Positions 54,922-63,629 of a stretch of DNA of 64,000 nucleotides are shown here, piece after piece. How positions within the stretch are numbered: position 1 is the stretch's first letter; each line of letters starts with the position of its first letter. Location: positions 4,293,001-4,357,000 of the forward strand of contig NZ_LT607413.1 of the NCBI RefSeq assembly GCF_900091495.1. Direction: 5' to 3'. The notes beneath the pieces were generated by a model that did not search any database, was not told the DNA's origin, and saw nothing but the letters and a program-made list of their open reading frames with translations. The DNA comes from Micromonospora echinospora (GTDB lineage Bacteria; Actinomycetota; Actinomycetes; Mycobacteriales; Micromonosporaceae). The position numbers and the translations under genes were made by a program.

Positions 54922-55074
54922 CTAGATGAGTTGTCCGCCGGGCACAATGCTCCCGTCCCCGCGCGCCGTCCGTCGACCGTTTCCGATCAGCCGCCGTACG
55001 GTCGTCGGGACGCCCCACCGGCCGGCGGCGTGCCCCGAACCGGGACGGGGCTGGGACGTCCACGCCGCGTGCGG

Positions 55075-55080
55075 GACAAT
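55075..55080 (+). promoter_or_regulatory. -10 element of hisI-trpE (GACAAT)
   Basis: GACAAT lies 2 nt before the GTG at 55083 and 8 nt before an in-frame GTG at 55089; the second spacing fits leaderless initiation. Confidence 0.35.
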
Positions 55081-55082
55081 CG

Positions 55083-55583
55083 GTGACTGTGCCTGTACCT
55101 GACGCGCCGGTGACCGGCGTACCCGCCAGCCCGAACCGCCCGGCTCCCACCGAGCCGGTCCGTCCGTCCCGGCTCGACCCGGACATCGCGGCCCGACTGC
55201 GCCGTGGCGCCGACGGCCTGGTCGCCGCCGTGGTCCGCCAGCACGACTCCGGCGAGGTGCTGATGGTCGCCTGGATGGACGACGAGGCGCTGCACCGCAC
55301 CCTGACCACCGGGCGGGCCACCTACTGGTCGCGCAGTCGCCAGGAGTACTGGGTCAAGGGCGCCACCTCCGGCCACCACCAGTACGTCCGCTCGGTCGCC
55401 CTGGACTGCGACGGTGACGCGCTGCTGGTCACCGTCGACCAGGTCGGCCCGGCCTGCCACACCGGCCGGCGCAGCTGCTTCTCCGAGGACCTGCCGGTCG
55501 TGGCCGGCCGCCCCGGGGAGCCGCCCCTCGGCGGCCCCACCGGCGACCTGCCGACCACCGACCCCGGGGCGGGTGCGGCATGA
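55083..55583 (+). CDS. hisI: Phosphoribosyl-AMP cyclohydrolase
   Basis: HisI opens the adenine ring of phosphoribosyl-AMP, the third step of histidine synthesis. The 166-residue protein has the core [28 protein letters not shown], the metal-binding Asp run LDCDGDALL and the zinc site [10 protein letters not shown]. About 35 disordered residues precede the core and 25 follow it. An alternative GTG start lies at 55089. HisE is not fused. Coupled to trpE by ATGA, a common actinobacterial arrangement. Confidence 0.94.
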   Translation: MTVPVPDAPVTGVPASPNRPAPTEPVRPSRLDPDIAARLRRGADGLVAAVVRQHDSGEVLMVAWMDDEALHRTLTTGRATYWSRSRQEYWVKGATSGHHQYVRSVALDCDGDALLVTVDQVGPACHTGRRSCFSEDLPVVAGRPGEPPLGGPTGDLPTTDPGAGAA

Positions 55584-57133
55584 CCGACGGCGTGGTGAGC
55601 CCCGACCTGGCCGCCTTCACCGCACTGGCGGCCCGCTGGCGGGTCGTCCCGGTCACCCGGCGGCTGCTGGCCGACGGCGAGACCCCGGTCGGGGTCTACC
55701 GCAAGCTCGCCGGCGGCCCGGGCACCTTCCTGCTCGAATCCGCGGAGCAGGGTGTCGGGTCGGCCGGTCTGGCCTGGTCCCGGTACAGCTTCATCGGCGT
55801 CCGCAGCAGCGCCACCCTGGTCGAGCGGAACGGCGAGGCCACCTGGCTCGGGCAGCCCCCCGCCGGCCTGCCCACCGGGGGCGACCCGGCCCGGGCGCTG
55901 CGCGACACGGTGGCCGCGCTGGCCGGGCCGGCGTTCGACCCGACCAGCGGCATGCCCCCGCTGACCGGCGGCATGGTCGGCTACCTCGGGTACGACCTGA
56001 TCCGCCGGATCGAGCGGCTGCCCAGCCTCACCGAGGACGACCTCGGGGTGCCCGAACTGGGCATGATGCTCGCCACCGACCTGGTGGTCCTCGACCACTA
56101 CGAGGGCTCGGCGATCCTCATCGCCAACGCGGTCCTGCCCCCCGCGGACGAGCCCGACCGCGCCGCCGAGGTGACCGCCGCCTACCACCACGCGATCGGC
56201 CGCCTGGACGCGATGACCTCGGCGCTCTCCCGGCCGAACGCGCCGATGATCTCCACGGTCGCCCGTCCGCCGGTCGGCACGGTGACCTGCCGGACGGCCG
56301 AGGGGAACTACCCGAAGGCGGTGGAGGCGGCCAAGGAGGCGATCCGGGCCGGGGAGTGCTTCCAGATCGTGCTGGCGCAACGCTTCGAACGGCGCACCGA
56401 CGCCGACCCGCTGGACGTCTACCGGGTTTTGCGCACCACCAACCCCAGCCCGTACATGTACCTGCTCCGCTTCGACGACTTCGACATCGTCGGCTCCTCG
56501 CCGGAGGCGCACCTGAAGGTCACCGGCGCCGACGACGGCCAGCGTCGCGCGCTGCTGCACCCGATCGCCGGCACCCGGCCCCGGGGCGTCGACCCGGAAC
56601 ACGACGCCCGGCTCGCCACCGAACTGCTGGCCGACCCGAAGGAACGGGCCGAGCACGTCATGCTGGTCGACCTGGGCCGCAACGACCTGGGCCGGGTGTG
56701 CCGGCCGGGCACGGTCGAGGTGCCCGAGTTCGCCACCATCGAGCGGTACAGCCACGTGATGCACATCGTCTCGACCGTGGTCGGCACCCTCCGGGAGGAC
56801 GCCACCGCGTTCGACGCGCTCGCCGCGACCTTCCCCGCCGGCACCCTCTCCGGCGCGCCGAAGGTCCGGGCGATGGAGATCATCGAGGGGTTGGAGCCGG
56901 TCCGCCGGGGCCTCTACGGCGGTACGGTCGGTTACTTCGGCTTCGGTGGCGACCTGGACATGGCCATCGCGATCCGTACCGCGCTGCTCCGGGACGGCTG
57001 GGCGTACGTGCAGGCCGGCGCGGGAGTGGTGGCCGATTCTGATCCCGCCGCCGAGGATCGGGAGACCCGGGCGAAGGCCGCCGCGGTGCTCGCCGCCATC
57101 GCCGCCGCCGAGACCCTCCGGCCAGCCCGATGA
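55580..57133 (+). CDS. trpE: Anthranilate synthase component I
   Basis: TrpE makes anthranilate from chorismate. The 517-residue protein has the tryptophan-binding N-terminal domain (residue FLLESAEQ region) and the chorismate-binding domain with [28 protein letters not shown] and [14 protein letters not shown]. No fused TrpG domain is present and no trpG lies in the window. The ATG overlaps hisI (ATGA). No leader peptide or attenuator is visible. Confidence 0.95.
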   Translation: MTDGVVSPDLAAFTALAARWRVVPVTRRLLADGETPVGVYRKLAGGPGTFLLESAEQGVGSAGLAWSRYSFIGVRSSATLVERNGEATWLGQPPAGLPTGGDPARALRDTVAALAGPAFDPTSGMPPLTGGMVGYLGYDLIRRIERLPSLTEDDLGVPELGMMLATDLVVLDHYEGSAILIANAVLPPADEPDRAAEVTAAYHHAIGRLDAMTSALSRPNAPMISTVARPPVGTVTCRTAEGNYPKAVEAAKEAIRAGECFQIVLAQRFERRTDADPLDVYRVLRTTNPSPYMYLLRFDDFDIVGSSPEAHLKVTGADDGQRRALLHPIAGTRPRGVDPEHDARLATELLADPKERAEHVMLVDLGRNDLGRVCRPGTVEVPEFATIERYSHVMHIVSTVVGTLREDATAFDALAATFPAGTLSGAPKVRAMEIIEGLEPVRRGLYGGTVGYFGFGGDLDMAIAIRTALLRDGWAYVQAGAGVVADSDPAAEDRETRAKAAAVLAAIAAAETLRPAR

Positions 57134-57735
57134 GCGGTACGACCGACCCGTCGGCCGGTGGCGGGAACTCGACGCGGGCCGGGCGGCGCGAACTGACGTA
57201 CGCGGTGCTGCTCTGCCTGGCCGGCGCGGGCCTGGCGGTCTGGGCGGCGACCCGGACCTGGGCGGTCGAGGTGACCCCTCGGCCGGTGCCGCTGCCGGCG
57301 CTGCGGGAGGAGCGGTCCGGGGCCGCCCTGCTGCCCTGGCTGCCCGCGCTGGCGGTGGTCGCGCTGGCCGGCGCGGGAGCCGTGCTCGCCACCCGGCGCG
57401 GGCTGCGCCGCGCGGTCGGGCTGGTGATCCTGGTGCTCGGCGCGGCCGTGGCGGTGGGTGGCGGGTACGCCCTGACCGCCGCGTTCGCCGGGGAGGTCAG
57501 CCGGCAGTGGCCGGCGCTCTGTCTGCTCGGCGGCGTGCTCGCGGCGGTCGGTGGGGGGTGGACGGCCCTGCGCGGGGCCACCTGGCCGGCGATGGGCGCC
57601 CGCTACGAGCGCCCGTCCCGTGGCGGCGGCACCACCTCCGGTGGGCCGGAGGCCACCGGCGCGGCGGCGTCGACGCGGGGCACCACCGACGCGTGGGACG
57701 CGCTGGACCGGGGCGAGGACCCGACGGTCAGCTGA
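57130..57735 (+). CDS. Trp-region conserved membrane protein (TIGR02234 type)
   Basis: The 201-residue protein has about four membrane segments (near 20-40, 68-88, 95-112 and 120-140). It carries a [11 protein letters not shown] motif after the first one, as in the trp-region membrane protein family of actinobacteria. A low-complexity Gly/Thr tail follows. Coupled to trpE by ATGA. Role unknown; the family follows trpE or precedes trpC in many actinobacteria. Confidence 0.85.
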   Translation: MSGTTDPSAGGGNSTRAGRRELTYAVLLCLAGAGLAVWAATRTWAVEVTPRPVPLPALREERSGAALLPWLPALAVVALAGAGAVLATRRGLRRAVGLVILVLGAAVAVGGGYALTAAFAGEVSRQWPALCLLGGVLAAVGGGWTALRGATWPAMGARYERPSRGGGTTSGGPEATGAAASTRGTTDAWDALDRGEDPTVS

Positions 57736-57991
57736 CCGGCTGCCGCTGGTCGGCGCGGGCGGCGGCCCGGGTGGCCGCGAGTTCCTCGACGAGGCGGTGC
57801 AGTTCGGCGCGACGGTCGGCGCGGGCCCGGTCCGCGCAGACCGCCTCCCAGGCGTTGCCACGGGCGGTCCGCATCCGCTCCTCGCCGACGACCGCCCGCT
57901 CCAGGGTGTGCACCACGCCGACGGCGAGCGAGGCGACCGTCCGGGAGAGCGTGGTGAGTCCGATGGTCGATGCCGGCTGGCCAGTACTCAT
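57728..57991 (-). CDS. Small helical protein, function unknown
   Basis: This 87-residue protein is mostly helical and charged (ERAVVGEERMRTARGNAWEAVCADRARADRRAELHRLVEELAA). Its ATG follows GGAG at 5 nt, with a GTG two codons upstream. It overlaps the end of the preceding plus-strand gene by 8 bases, tail to tail. It lacks the HGxxPAAW motif of TrpM. I judge it real from the ribosome-binding site and composition, but the evidence is thin. Confidence 0.55.
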   Translation of the reverse strand: MSTGQPASTIGLTTLSRTVASLAVGVVHTLERAVVGEERMRTARGNAWEAVCADRARADRRAELHRLVEELAATRAAARADQRQPVS

Positions 57992-58054
57992 GATCACTCC
58001 GCAACGGGTCCGTTGGGTCGGTGGGGCGAAACCCGCCTTCCGAGTCTGCCCGAC

Positions 58055-58102
58055 GTTGATGCTGTCGGCTTCACGTTTCGACGTGATGACCGCCGCATCA
58101 AC
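58055..58102. promoter_or_regulatory. Nested symmetric inverted repeat upstream of trpC
   Basis: GTTGATGC (58055-58062) and GCATCAAC (58095-58102) flank an inner hairpin CACGT-TTCG-ACGTG (58072-58085). The gaps on each side are exactly 9 nt. It may be a double operator or an RNA structure between the minus-strand small gene and trpC. Confidence 0.5.
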
Positions 58103-58403
58103 ACTCGATGGGGACGAACGCCGTGCTCAGGGCCGTTCGTCCTTGACCTACGTCACAGCGGACGGCAGGGACCGGACCGCCCTTGCGGGCGCGCGACGCC
58201 TCGCGCGGACAACGGCCGGCGGTGGTGTCATGATGATGAGGATGATCGATGACCCGGTGGCGGCGGGCGGTGGGGACGATCGCGGTGGTCGACCCGACCG
58301 GTTGCGCTGTGTGATTTTCCGCTCACCGGAAGTCGGTCATTATGCCCCAGCCCATCTCGTGAGGCGCGCCATACCCCCCCACCTGGGGTTCAGCGCCGCC
58401 ACC

Positions 58404-58409
58404 TAGCAT
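58404..58409 (+). promoter_or_regulatory. -10 element of trpC (TAGCAT)
   Basis: TAGCAT ends 6 nt before the ATG at 58416, the leaderless spacing common in this window. Confidence 0.45.
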
Positions 58410-58415
58410 CGGCCC

Positions 58416-59306
58416 ATGACACCCGGAGAGGGGAGTCCGTTGGTGACTGCTGAGCATGCGCACGCGGAGGGGGACGAGGCCGGTCCGGCGGCGCCCGCCA
58501 GCGTGCTCGACGAGATCCTGGCCGGCGTACGCGAGGACGTCGCCCGGCGGCAGGAGCAGATTCCGCTGGAGCGGATCCGCGAACTCGCCGCCGCCGCCCC
58601 ACCAGCCCTGGACGCGTACGCGGCCCTGCGGCGGCCGGGCGTCGCGGTGATCGCCGAGGTGAAACGTTCGTCGCCGTCGCGCGGACAGCTCGCCGAGATC
58701 GCCGACCCCGCCGAACTGGCCGGCGAGTACGCCGCCGGCGGCGCCCGGGCGATCAGCGTGCTGACCGAGGGGCGGTGGTTCGGCGGGTCGCTGGACGACC
58801 TGGCCGCTGTCCGGGCCGCGGTGAACGTCCCGGTGCTGCGCAAGGACTTCGTGGTCTCCAGCTACCAGGTGCACGAGGCGCGGGCGCACGGGGCCGACCT
58901 GGTGCTGCTGATCGTCGCGGCACTGGAGCAGAACGCCCTGGTCGGGCTCCTGGAGCGGATCGAGTCGCTCGGGATGACCGCCCTGGTCGAGGTGCACGAC
59001 GAGGAGGAGGCCGACCGGGCCCTGGAGGCCGGCGCCCAGGTGATCGGCGTCAACGCCCGTGACCTGCGTACCCTGGAGGTCGACCGGTCGGTGTTCGAGC
59101 GGATCGCGCCGGGCCTGCCCAGCAACGTCGTGAAGATCGCCGAGTCCGGCGTGCGCGGCCCGCACGACCTCATCCGGTACGCCTCGGCCGGGGCGGACGC
59201 CGTCCTGGTCGGCGAGGGCCTGGTCACCCAGAAGAGCCCCCGCGAGGCGGTGTCGGAGCTGGTCAACGCCGGCAACCACCCGGCCACCCCGCGTCCGGCG
59301 CGCTGA
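58416..59306 (+). CDS. trpC: Indole-3-glycerol phosphate synthase
   Basis: TrpC closes the indole ring from CdRP. The 296-residue barrel shows [17 protein letters not shown], the catalytic Lys in [13 protein letters not shown], the phosphate site [13 protein letters not shown] and VKIAESGV. The ATG at 58416 sits 6 nt after a -10 hexamer; a GTG at 58443 behind GGAGAGGGGAG is a strong alternative and would remove nine residues. First gene of trpC-B-A. Confidence 0.94.
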   Translation: MTPGEGSPLVTAEHAHAEGDEAGPAAPASVLDEILAGVREDVARRQEQIPLERIRELAAAAPPALDAYAALRRPGVAVIAEVKRSSPSRGQLAEIADPAELAGEYAAGGARAISVLTEGRWFGGSLDDLAAVRAAVNVPVLRKDFVVSSYQVHEARAHGADLVLLIVAALEQNALVGLLERIESLGMTALVEVHDEEEADRALEAGAQVIGVNARDLRTLEVDRSVFERIAPGLPSNVVKIAESGVRGPHDLIRYASAGADAVLVGEGLVTQKSPREAVSELVNAGNHPATPRPAR

Positions 59307-59352
59307 GGCGCACCGGCCCCGCCCGCTCCCGTCAGCACCGAGAGGACCACCG

Positions 59353-60588
59353 ATGAGCGCCAACGCGCGGGCCGGCTCGGCCGGCCTGCTCCCCGACCCG
59401 GCCGGCCACTTCGGCCGGTACGGTGGCCGGTTCGTCCCCGAGGCGCTCGTCGCCGCGCTGGACGAGCTGGACGTGGCGTACCGGCACGCGATGACCGACG
59501 AGACGTTCCTCGCCGAGTTCGACGCGTTGCTGCGGGACTACGCCGGCACGCCGTCCCGGCTCTACCGGGCGAACCGGTTCTCCGCCAAGGTCGGCGCACG
59601 GGTGCTGCTCAAGCGGGAGGACCTCAACCACACCGGGGCGCACAAGGTGCGCAACGTGCTCGGTCAGGCGCTGCTCACCAAGCGGATGGGCAAGACCCGG
59701 GTGATCGCCGAGACGGGGGCCGGGCAGCACGGGGTGGCCACCGCCACCGCCGCCGCCCTGTTCGACCTGGAGTGCGTCGTCTACATGGGCGAGGTCGACA
59801 CCGAGCGGCAGGCGTTGAACGTGGCCCGGATGCGGATGCTCGGCGCCACCGTCGTCCCGGTCACCAACGGCTCGCGCACCCTCAAGGACGCGATGAACGA
59901 GGCGATGCGGGACTGGGTCGCCCACGTCGACGACACGCACTACCTGATCGGCACCGCCGCCGGACCGCATCCGTTCCCGGCGATGGTCCGGGACTTCGTC
60001 AGGGGCATCGGCGAGGAGGCCCGGCAGCAGTGCCTGGACCTCACCGGCGCGCTGCCGGACGCGGTCGCCGCCTGCGTCGGCGGCGGCTCCAACGCCCTCG
60101 GCATCTTCCACGCCTTCGTCGGTGACTCCGACGTCCGCCTCTACGGCTTCGAGGCCGGCGGCCACGGCGTCGAGACCGGCCGGCACGCCGCCAGCATCAC
60201 CGGCGGTTCCTCCGGCGTGCTGCACGGCACCCGCACCTACGTCCTCCAGGACGAGGACGGGCAGACCATCGAGTCGCACTCGATCTCCGCCGGACTGGAC
60301 TACCCGGGCGTCGGACCGGAGCACGCCTGGCTGCACGACAGCGGCCGGGCGACGTACGAGCCGGTCACCGACGACGAGGCGATGGCCGCGTTCGAGCTGC
60401 TCTGCCGTACCGAGGGGATCATCCCGGCGATCGAGAGCGCGCACGCCCTGGCCGGCGCGATGAAGATCGCCCCCCGTCTCGCCGACGAGCTGGGCCGGGA
60501 GCCGGTCATCGTGGTCAACCTCTCCGGTCGGGGCGACAAGGACGTCCACACCGCCGGCGGGTACTTCGGCATCCTCGACAAGGAGTGA
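59353..60588 (+). CDS. trpB: Tryptophan synthase beta chain
   Basis: TrpB condenses indole with serine using PLP. The 411-residue protein has the PLP lysine in [15 protein letters not shown], the glycine loop [12 protein letters not shown] and [17 protein letters not shown]. The start is an ATG with GAGAGGA upstream. It ends one base before trpA's start, consistent with the alpha2-beta2 complex. Confidence 0.96.
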   Translation: MSANARAGSAGLLPDPAGHFGRYGGRFVPEALVAALDELDVAYRHAMTDETFLAEFDALLRDYAGTPSRLYRANRFSAKVGARVLLKREDLNHTGAHKVRNVLGQALLTKRMGKTRVIAETGAGQHGVATATAAALFDLECVVYMGEVDTERQALNVARMRMLGATVVPVTNGSRTLKDAMNEAMRDWVAHVDDTHYLIGTAAGPHPFPAMVRDFVRGIGEEARQQCLDLTGALPDAVAACVGGGSNALGIFHAFVGDSDVRLYGFEAGGHGVETGRHAASITGGSSGVLHGTRTYVLQDEDGQTIESHSISAGLDYPGVGPEHAWLHDSGRATYEPVTDDEAMAAFELLCRTEGIIPAIESAHALAGAMKIAPRLADELGREPVIVVNLSGRGDKDVHTAGGYFGILDKE

Positions 60589-60589
60589 C

Positions 60590-61387
60590 ATGAGCCGGAT
60601 CGGGGTCGCCTTCGACAAGGCCCGCGCCGAAGGCCGGGCGCTGCTGGTCGGCTGCATGCCGGCCGGCTTCCCCACGGTCGAGGGGAGCATCGCCGCGATG
60701 ACCGCCATGGTCGAGGCGGGCGTCGACGTCATCGAGGTGGAGATCCCGTACTCCGACCCGGTGATGGACGGGCCGGTGATCCAGAAGGCCAGCGACATCG
60801 CCCTCGCCGGTGGCGTACGCACCCGGGACACGCTGCGCATCGTCGAGGCGGTCGCGGTCACCGGCGCGCCGGTGGTGACGATGACCTACTGGAACCCGAT
60901 CGAGCAGTACGGCGTCGACGCCTTCGCCCGGGACCTCGCCGCCGCCGGCGGCACCGGCCTGGTCACGCCCGACCTGATCCCGGACGAGGCCGACGAGTGG
61001 CTCGCCGCCTCGGACGCGCACGGCCTGGACCGCACGTTCCTGGTCTCGCCGTCCTCCACCGACGCGCGGTTGGCCATGACCGTCGCCCACTGCCGGGGCT
61101 TCGTCTACGCCACCGCCGTCATGGGCGTCACCGGCGCGCGGGCCCAGACCTCCGACGCCGCGCCGACCCTGGTCTCCCGGGTCCGCGCGGTCACCGACCT
61201 GCCGGTCGGGGTGGGGCTCGGGGTGGGGACCGGCGCGCAGGCCGGCACGGTCGGCGGGTACGCCGACGGCGTGATCGTGGGCAGCGCGCTGATCCGGTGC
61301 CTGCTCGACGCCCCCGACGAGGCCACCGGCCTGACCGCGCTGCGTGCCCTCTCCGCCGAACTGGCCGACGGCGTCCGTAACCGCTGA
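60590..61387 (+). CDS. trpA: Tryptophan synthase alpha chain
   Basis: TrpA cleaves indole glycerol phosphate and channels indole to TrpB. The 265-residue barrel carries the catalytic Glu and Asp in VIEVEIPYSDPVMDGPVIQ and the phosphate loop GVGLGVGTGAQAG. The ATG follows AAGGAG inside the end of trpB. A long structured intergenic region follows. Confidence 0.95.
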   Translation: MSRIGVAFDKARAEGRALLVGCMPAGFPTVEGSIAAMTAMVEAGVDVIEVEIPYSDPVMDGPVIQKASDIALAGGVRTRDTLRIVEAVAVTGAPVVTMTYWNPIEQYGVDAFARDLAAAGGTGLVTPDLIPDEADEWLAASDAHGLDRTFLVSPSSTDARLAMTVAHCRGFVYATAVMGVTGARAQTSDAAPTLVSRVRAVTDLPVGVGLGVGTGAQAGTVGGYADGVIVGSALIRCLLDAPDEATGLTALRALSAELADGVRNR

Positions 61388-61753
61388 CCGGCCACCACCG
61401 GCCCACCAGTCCACGCCGGCTTGCCGGCCCACCGGCTCGGCCGCGCCCACGCGTGCCGTCCGCCGGGCGGAGGTGTCTGCCCGGGGACGCTTTGGAGCTG
61501 CCCCGTCCGCGCGCCCACCGTCCGCGTCGCGCGCCCACCGTCCGCGTCGCGCGCCCACCGTCCGCGTCGCGGGGTCGGCCGCGCTGCCCCGTCTGTGCGG
61601 GCAGCTCTAAAGCGTGCGTCCGGGGATACCTGCACCCCCGTCGGCCTGCTGGAGCGTGACGTCGCCAACCGGGACAGCGGGTCCCGAAAACCGGACATCG
61701 CGCGGGGGTCGCGGGGAGCGTGAAGTGGTCCGGGGCGCCCTCAGGGCCAGAAC
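61388..61753. other. Intergenic region downstream of trpA
   Basis: This 366-base gap between trpA and the convergent Nudix gene has no credible gene. Its centre is a 129-bp inverted-repeat element (61487-61615) enclosing a triple 20-bp repeat. Confidence 0.6.
61487..61615. repeat. Inverted-repeat element with internal 20-bp triple repeat
   Basis: ACGCTTTGGAGCTGCCC (61487-61503) is matched at 16 of 17 bases by the complement of 61599-61615. Between them GCGCCCACCGTCCGCGTCGC is repeated three times exactly (61511-61570). It could end trpA and Nudix transcripts or be a small non-autonomous mobile relic. Confidence 0.75.
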
Positions 61754-62374
61754 TCAGGCGGCGTCCGCCGGGTCCACGGTGTCACCGGTCGCCGGGGTAG
61801 CCCCAGCCCGCCGGGTCGGCCCGGCTCCGCAGGCGGCCGCTGCCGGATCCCCGGGACGGGCGGCCGGCAGCCCGGGGTGGGCCGTAGACAGTCCTGGGTG
61901 AGCGGCGGGCAGCCCGGCCCCGGCGCGCGGTCGTACCTCGCGGAGCACGCCGGAACGGCCGGCCGTCGCGTCGGCCACGGCCCACCGGGTGACCGGGGTG
62001 ACCGGCTCGGGCAGCCGGCCGGGATCGTGCCAGGACAACCGGCAGCCCCCGCCCGGCACCCCGTCCGGGGCGGTGCCCGTGACCCGGGCCCGGAGCACGT
62101 GCACCAGGACGTCCGGCCGTGGACCGGCCCGCCCGGCCCGTGGCGCGTCGGGCGCCGCCGGCAGGTGGTAGATCCCGACCAGGTCCACGACCTCGACGGT
62201 CAGGCCGGTCTCGGCGTGCACGTCACGTACCACCGCCTGGCCCGGGGTCTCGTCCGGCCGGGACCGGCCGCCCGGCAGCGCCCACCGTGCCGCCCGCCGG
62301 CCCTGCCGGCAGAGCAGCACCCGCCCGGCGTCGTCGGTGACCACCGCGGCGACCGCCCAGGTGAGCGACCTCAT
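61754..62374 (-). CDS. Nudix-fold hydrolase-like protein with altered Nudix box
   Basis: The 206-residue protein has a Nudix fold (about 5-140): WAVAAVVTDDAGRVLLCRQG, WALPGGRSRPDETPGQAVVRD. The box GX5EX7REUXEEXGU reads here as G-x5-E-x7-RDVHAETGL, so one Glu is Asp and another is Ala; metal binding may be weakened. A tail with AHPGL repeats (about 160-180) follows. The ATG at 62374 has TAGGCT 8 nt upstream. Divergent from lgt. Confidence 0.82.
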   Translation of the reverse strand: MRSLTWAVAAVVTDDAGRVLLCRQGRRAARWALPGGRSRPDETPGQAVVRDVHAETGLTVEVVDLVGIYHLPAAPDAPRAGRAGPRPDVLVHVLRARVTGTAPDGVPGGGCRLSWHDPGRLPEPVTPVTRWAVADATAGRSGVLREVRPRAGAGLPAAHPGLSTAHPGLPAARPGDPAAAACGAGPTRRAGATPATGDTVDPADAA

Positions 62375-62462
62375 GGACAAACAGCCTACGGCCACCCAAA
62401 CCAGAAGTCACCCGGTGGCGATGGGCACCGGACCGGGATGTCACCGACACGGGTCACAGCGG

Positions 62463-62468
62463 TAGCGT
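62463..62468 (+). promoter_or_regulatory. -10 element of lgt (TAGCGT)
   Basis: TAGCGT lies 8 nt before the GTG at 62477, predicting a leaderless transcript. Confidence 0.45.
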
Positions 62469-62476
62469 GTGCACCC

Positions 62477-63622
62477 GTGACTCTCGCCTCGCTGACACCC
62501 CAGGCGGCCCTGCCCAGCCCCAGCACCGCCGTCTGGCAGCTCGGTCCGGTCCCGATCCGGGCGTACGCGCTGTGCATCGTCGCCGGAATCGTGGTGGCCT
62601 GCCTGGTCACCGAGTACCGGCTGCGTCGCCGGGGGGTGGCTCCGGGCGCGGTGTTGGACATCGCGGTCTGGGCCGTGCCGGCCGGCATCATCGGCGCGCG
62701 GATCTACCACGTGATCACCTCCCCCGACAAGTACTTCGGCACCGGCGGCAACCCGGTGGCCGCCCTCTACATCTGGGAGGGTGGCCTCGGCATCTGGGGC
62801 GCCGTCGCCGGTGGCGCGGTCGGCGCGTGGCTCGCCGCCCGGCAGCTCGGCATCCCGTTCGCCGTGGTGGCCGACGCCCTCGCCCCCGGACTGCCGCTGG
62901 CGCAGGCGGTGGGCCGGCTCGGCAACTGGTTCAACAACGAGCTCTACGGCGGCCGGACCACCCTGCCCTGGGGGCTGGAGATCCACCGGATGGACCCGGA
63001 CAACCCCGGCCAGGCGCTCCGCGACGAGGCCGGCCAGCCGATCGTCGAACCGGGCCTCTACCACCCGACCTTCGCCTACGAGGCGCTCTGGAACATCGGT
63101 GTCGCCCTGCTGGTCCTCGCCGTCGACCGGCGGTTCCGGCTGGGTCGGGGCCGGGCCTTCGCGCTCTACGTGATGGGCTACACCGTCGGCCGGTTCTGGA
63201 TCGAGCTGATGCGGACCGACGAGGCCACCGAGATCCTCGGCGTCCGGCTCAACGTCTGGACCTCGGCCCTGGTCTTCCTCGGCGCCCTGGTCTACTTCCT
63301 GCGCGTCCGGGGGCCCCGCGAGTACGTGGTGCCGATCCCGGCCGACGCGCCGGTGCCGGCCACCGGCGGCGGGAACATCTCCCAGCGCGACCTGTCCCGT
63401 ACCGAGACCAGCCCCGACCTGGCCGCCCCACGCGGCTACCGGGTGGTCGACGAGGAGCAGTTCCGGGCGTACCGGGAGACCGGCACGATGCCCGACGGAC
63501 CCGCCGGGGAGGACGGCCCCGCGCGGGAGTCGGACGGCCCGGAGCCGGACGCCGCTCGCGACGGTGTCGGCAGCTCCCGGGACGTCGACAGCGGGCCGCG
63601 TTCCACCGACCGCGACGGCTGA
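62477..63622 (+). CDS. lgt: Prolipoprotein diacylglyceryl transferase Lgt
   Basis: Lgt attaches diacylglycerol to the lipobox cysteine, before LspA cleavage. The 381-residue protein has seven membrane segments, the signature GRLGNWFNNELYGG near residue 150 and HPTFAYEALWN. About 90 disordered, charged residues extend the C-terminus beyond the usual 280-300. The GTG at 62477 is favoured over upstream starts by the -10 spacing. Placement after trpA is common in actinobacteria. Confidence 0.93.
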   Translation: MTLASLTPQAALPSPSTAVWQLGPVPIRAYALCIVAGIVVACLVTEYRLRRRGVAPGAVLDIAVWAVPAGIIGARIYHVITSPDKYFGTGGNPVAALYIWEGGLGIWGAVAGGAVGAWLAARQLGIPFAVVADALAPGLPLAQAVGRLGNWFNNELYGGRTTLPWGLEIHRMDPDNPGQALRDEAGQPIVEPGLYHPTFAYEALWNIGVALLVLAVDRRFRLGRGRAFALYVMGYTVGRFWIELMRTDEATEILGVRLNVWTSALVFLGALVYFLRVRGPREYVVPIPADAPVPATGGGNISQRDLSRTETSPDLAAPRGYRVVDEEQFRAYRETGTMPDGPAGEDGPARESDGPEPDAARDGVGSSRDVDSGPRSTDRDG

Positions 63623-63629
63623 GGCGACC

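Larger units (their letters stand above)
57998..58415. other. Intergenic region upstream of trpC
   Basis: About 420 bases without a convincing gene. It holds a symmetric nested inverted repeat (58055-58102), an ATG-rich stretch near 58230-58255 and the TAGCAT promoter element of trpC. No Trp-codon-rich leader peptide was found. Confidence 0.55.

Noticed and set aside
57728..57991. trpM (HGxxPAAW protein)
   Set aside because: The motif is absent and the gene is on the opposite strand.
61511..61570. Triple 20-bp repeat as a CRISPR or origin iteron
   Set aside because: No spacers, no cas or replication genes, and it is enclosed by inverted arms.
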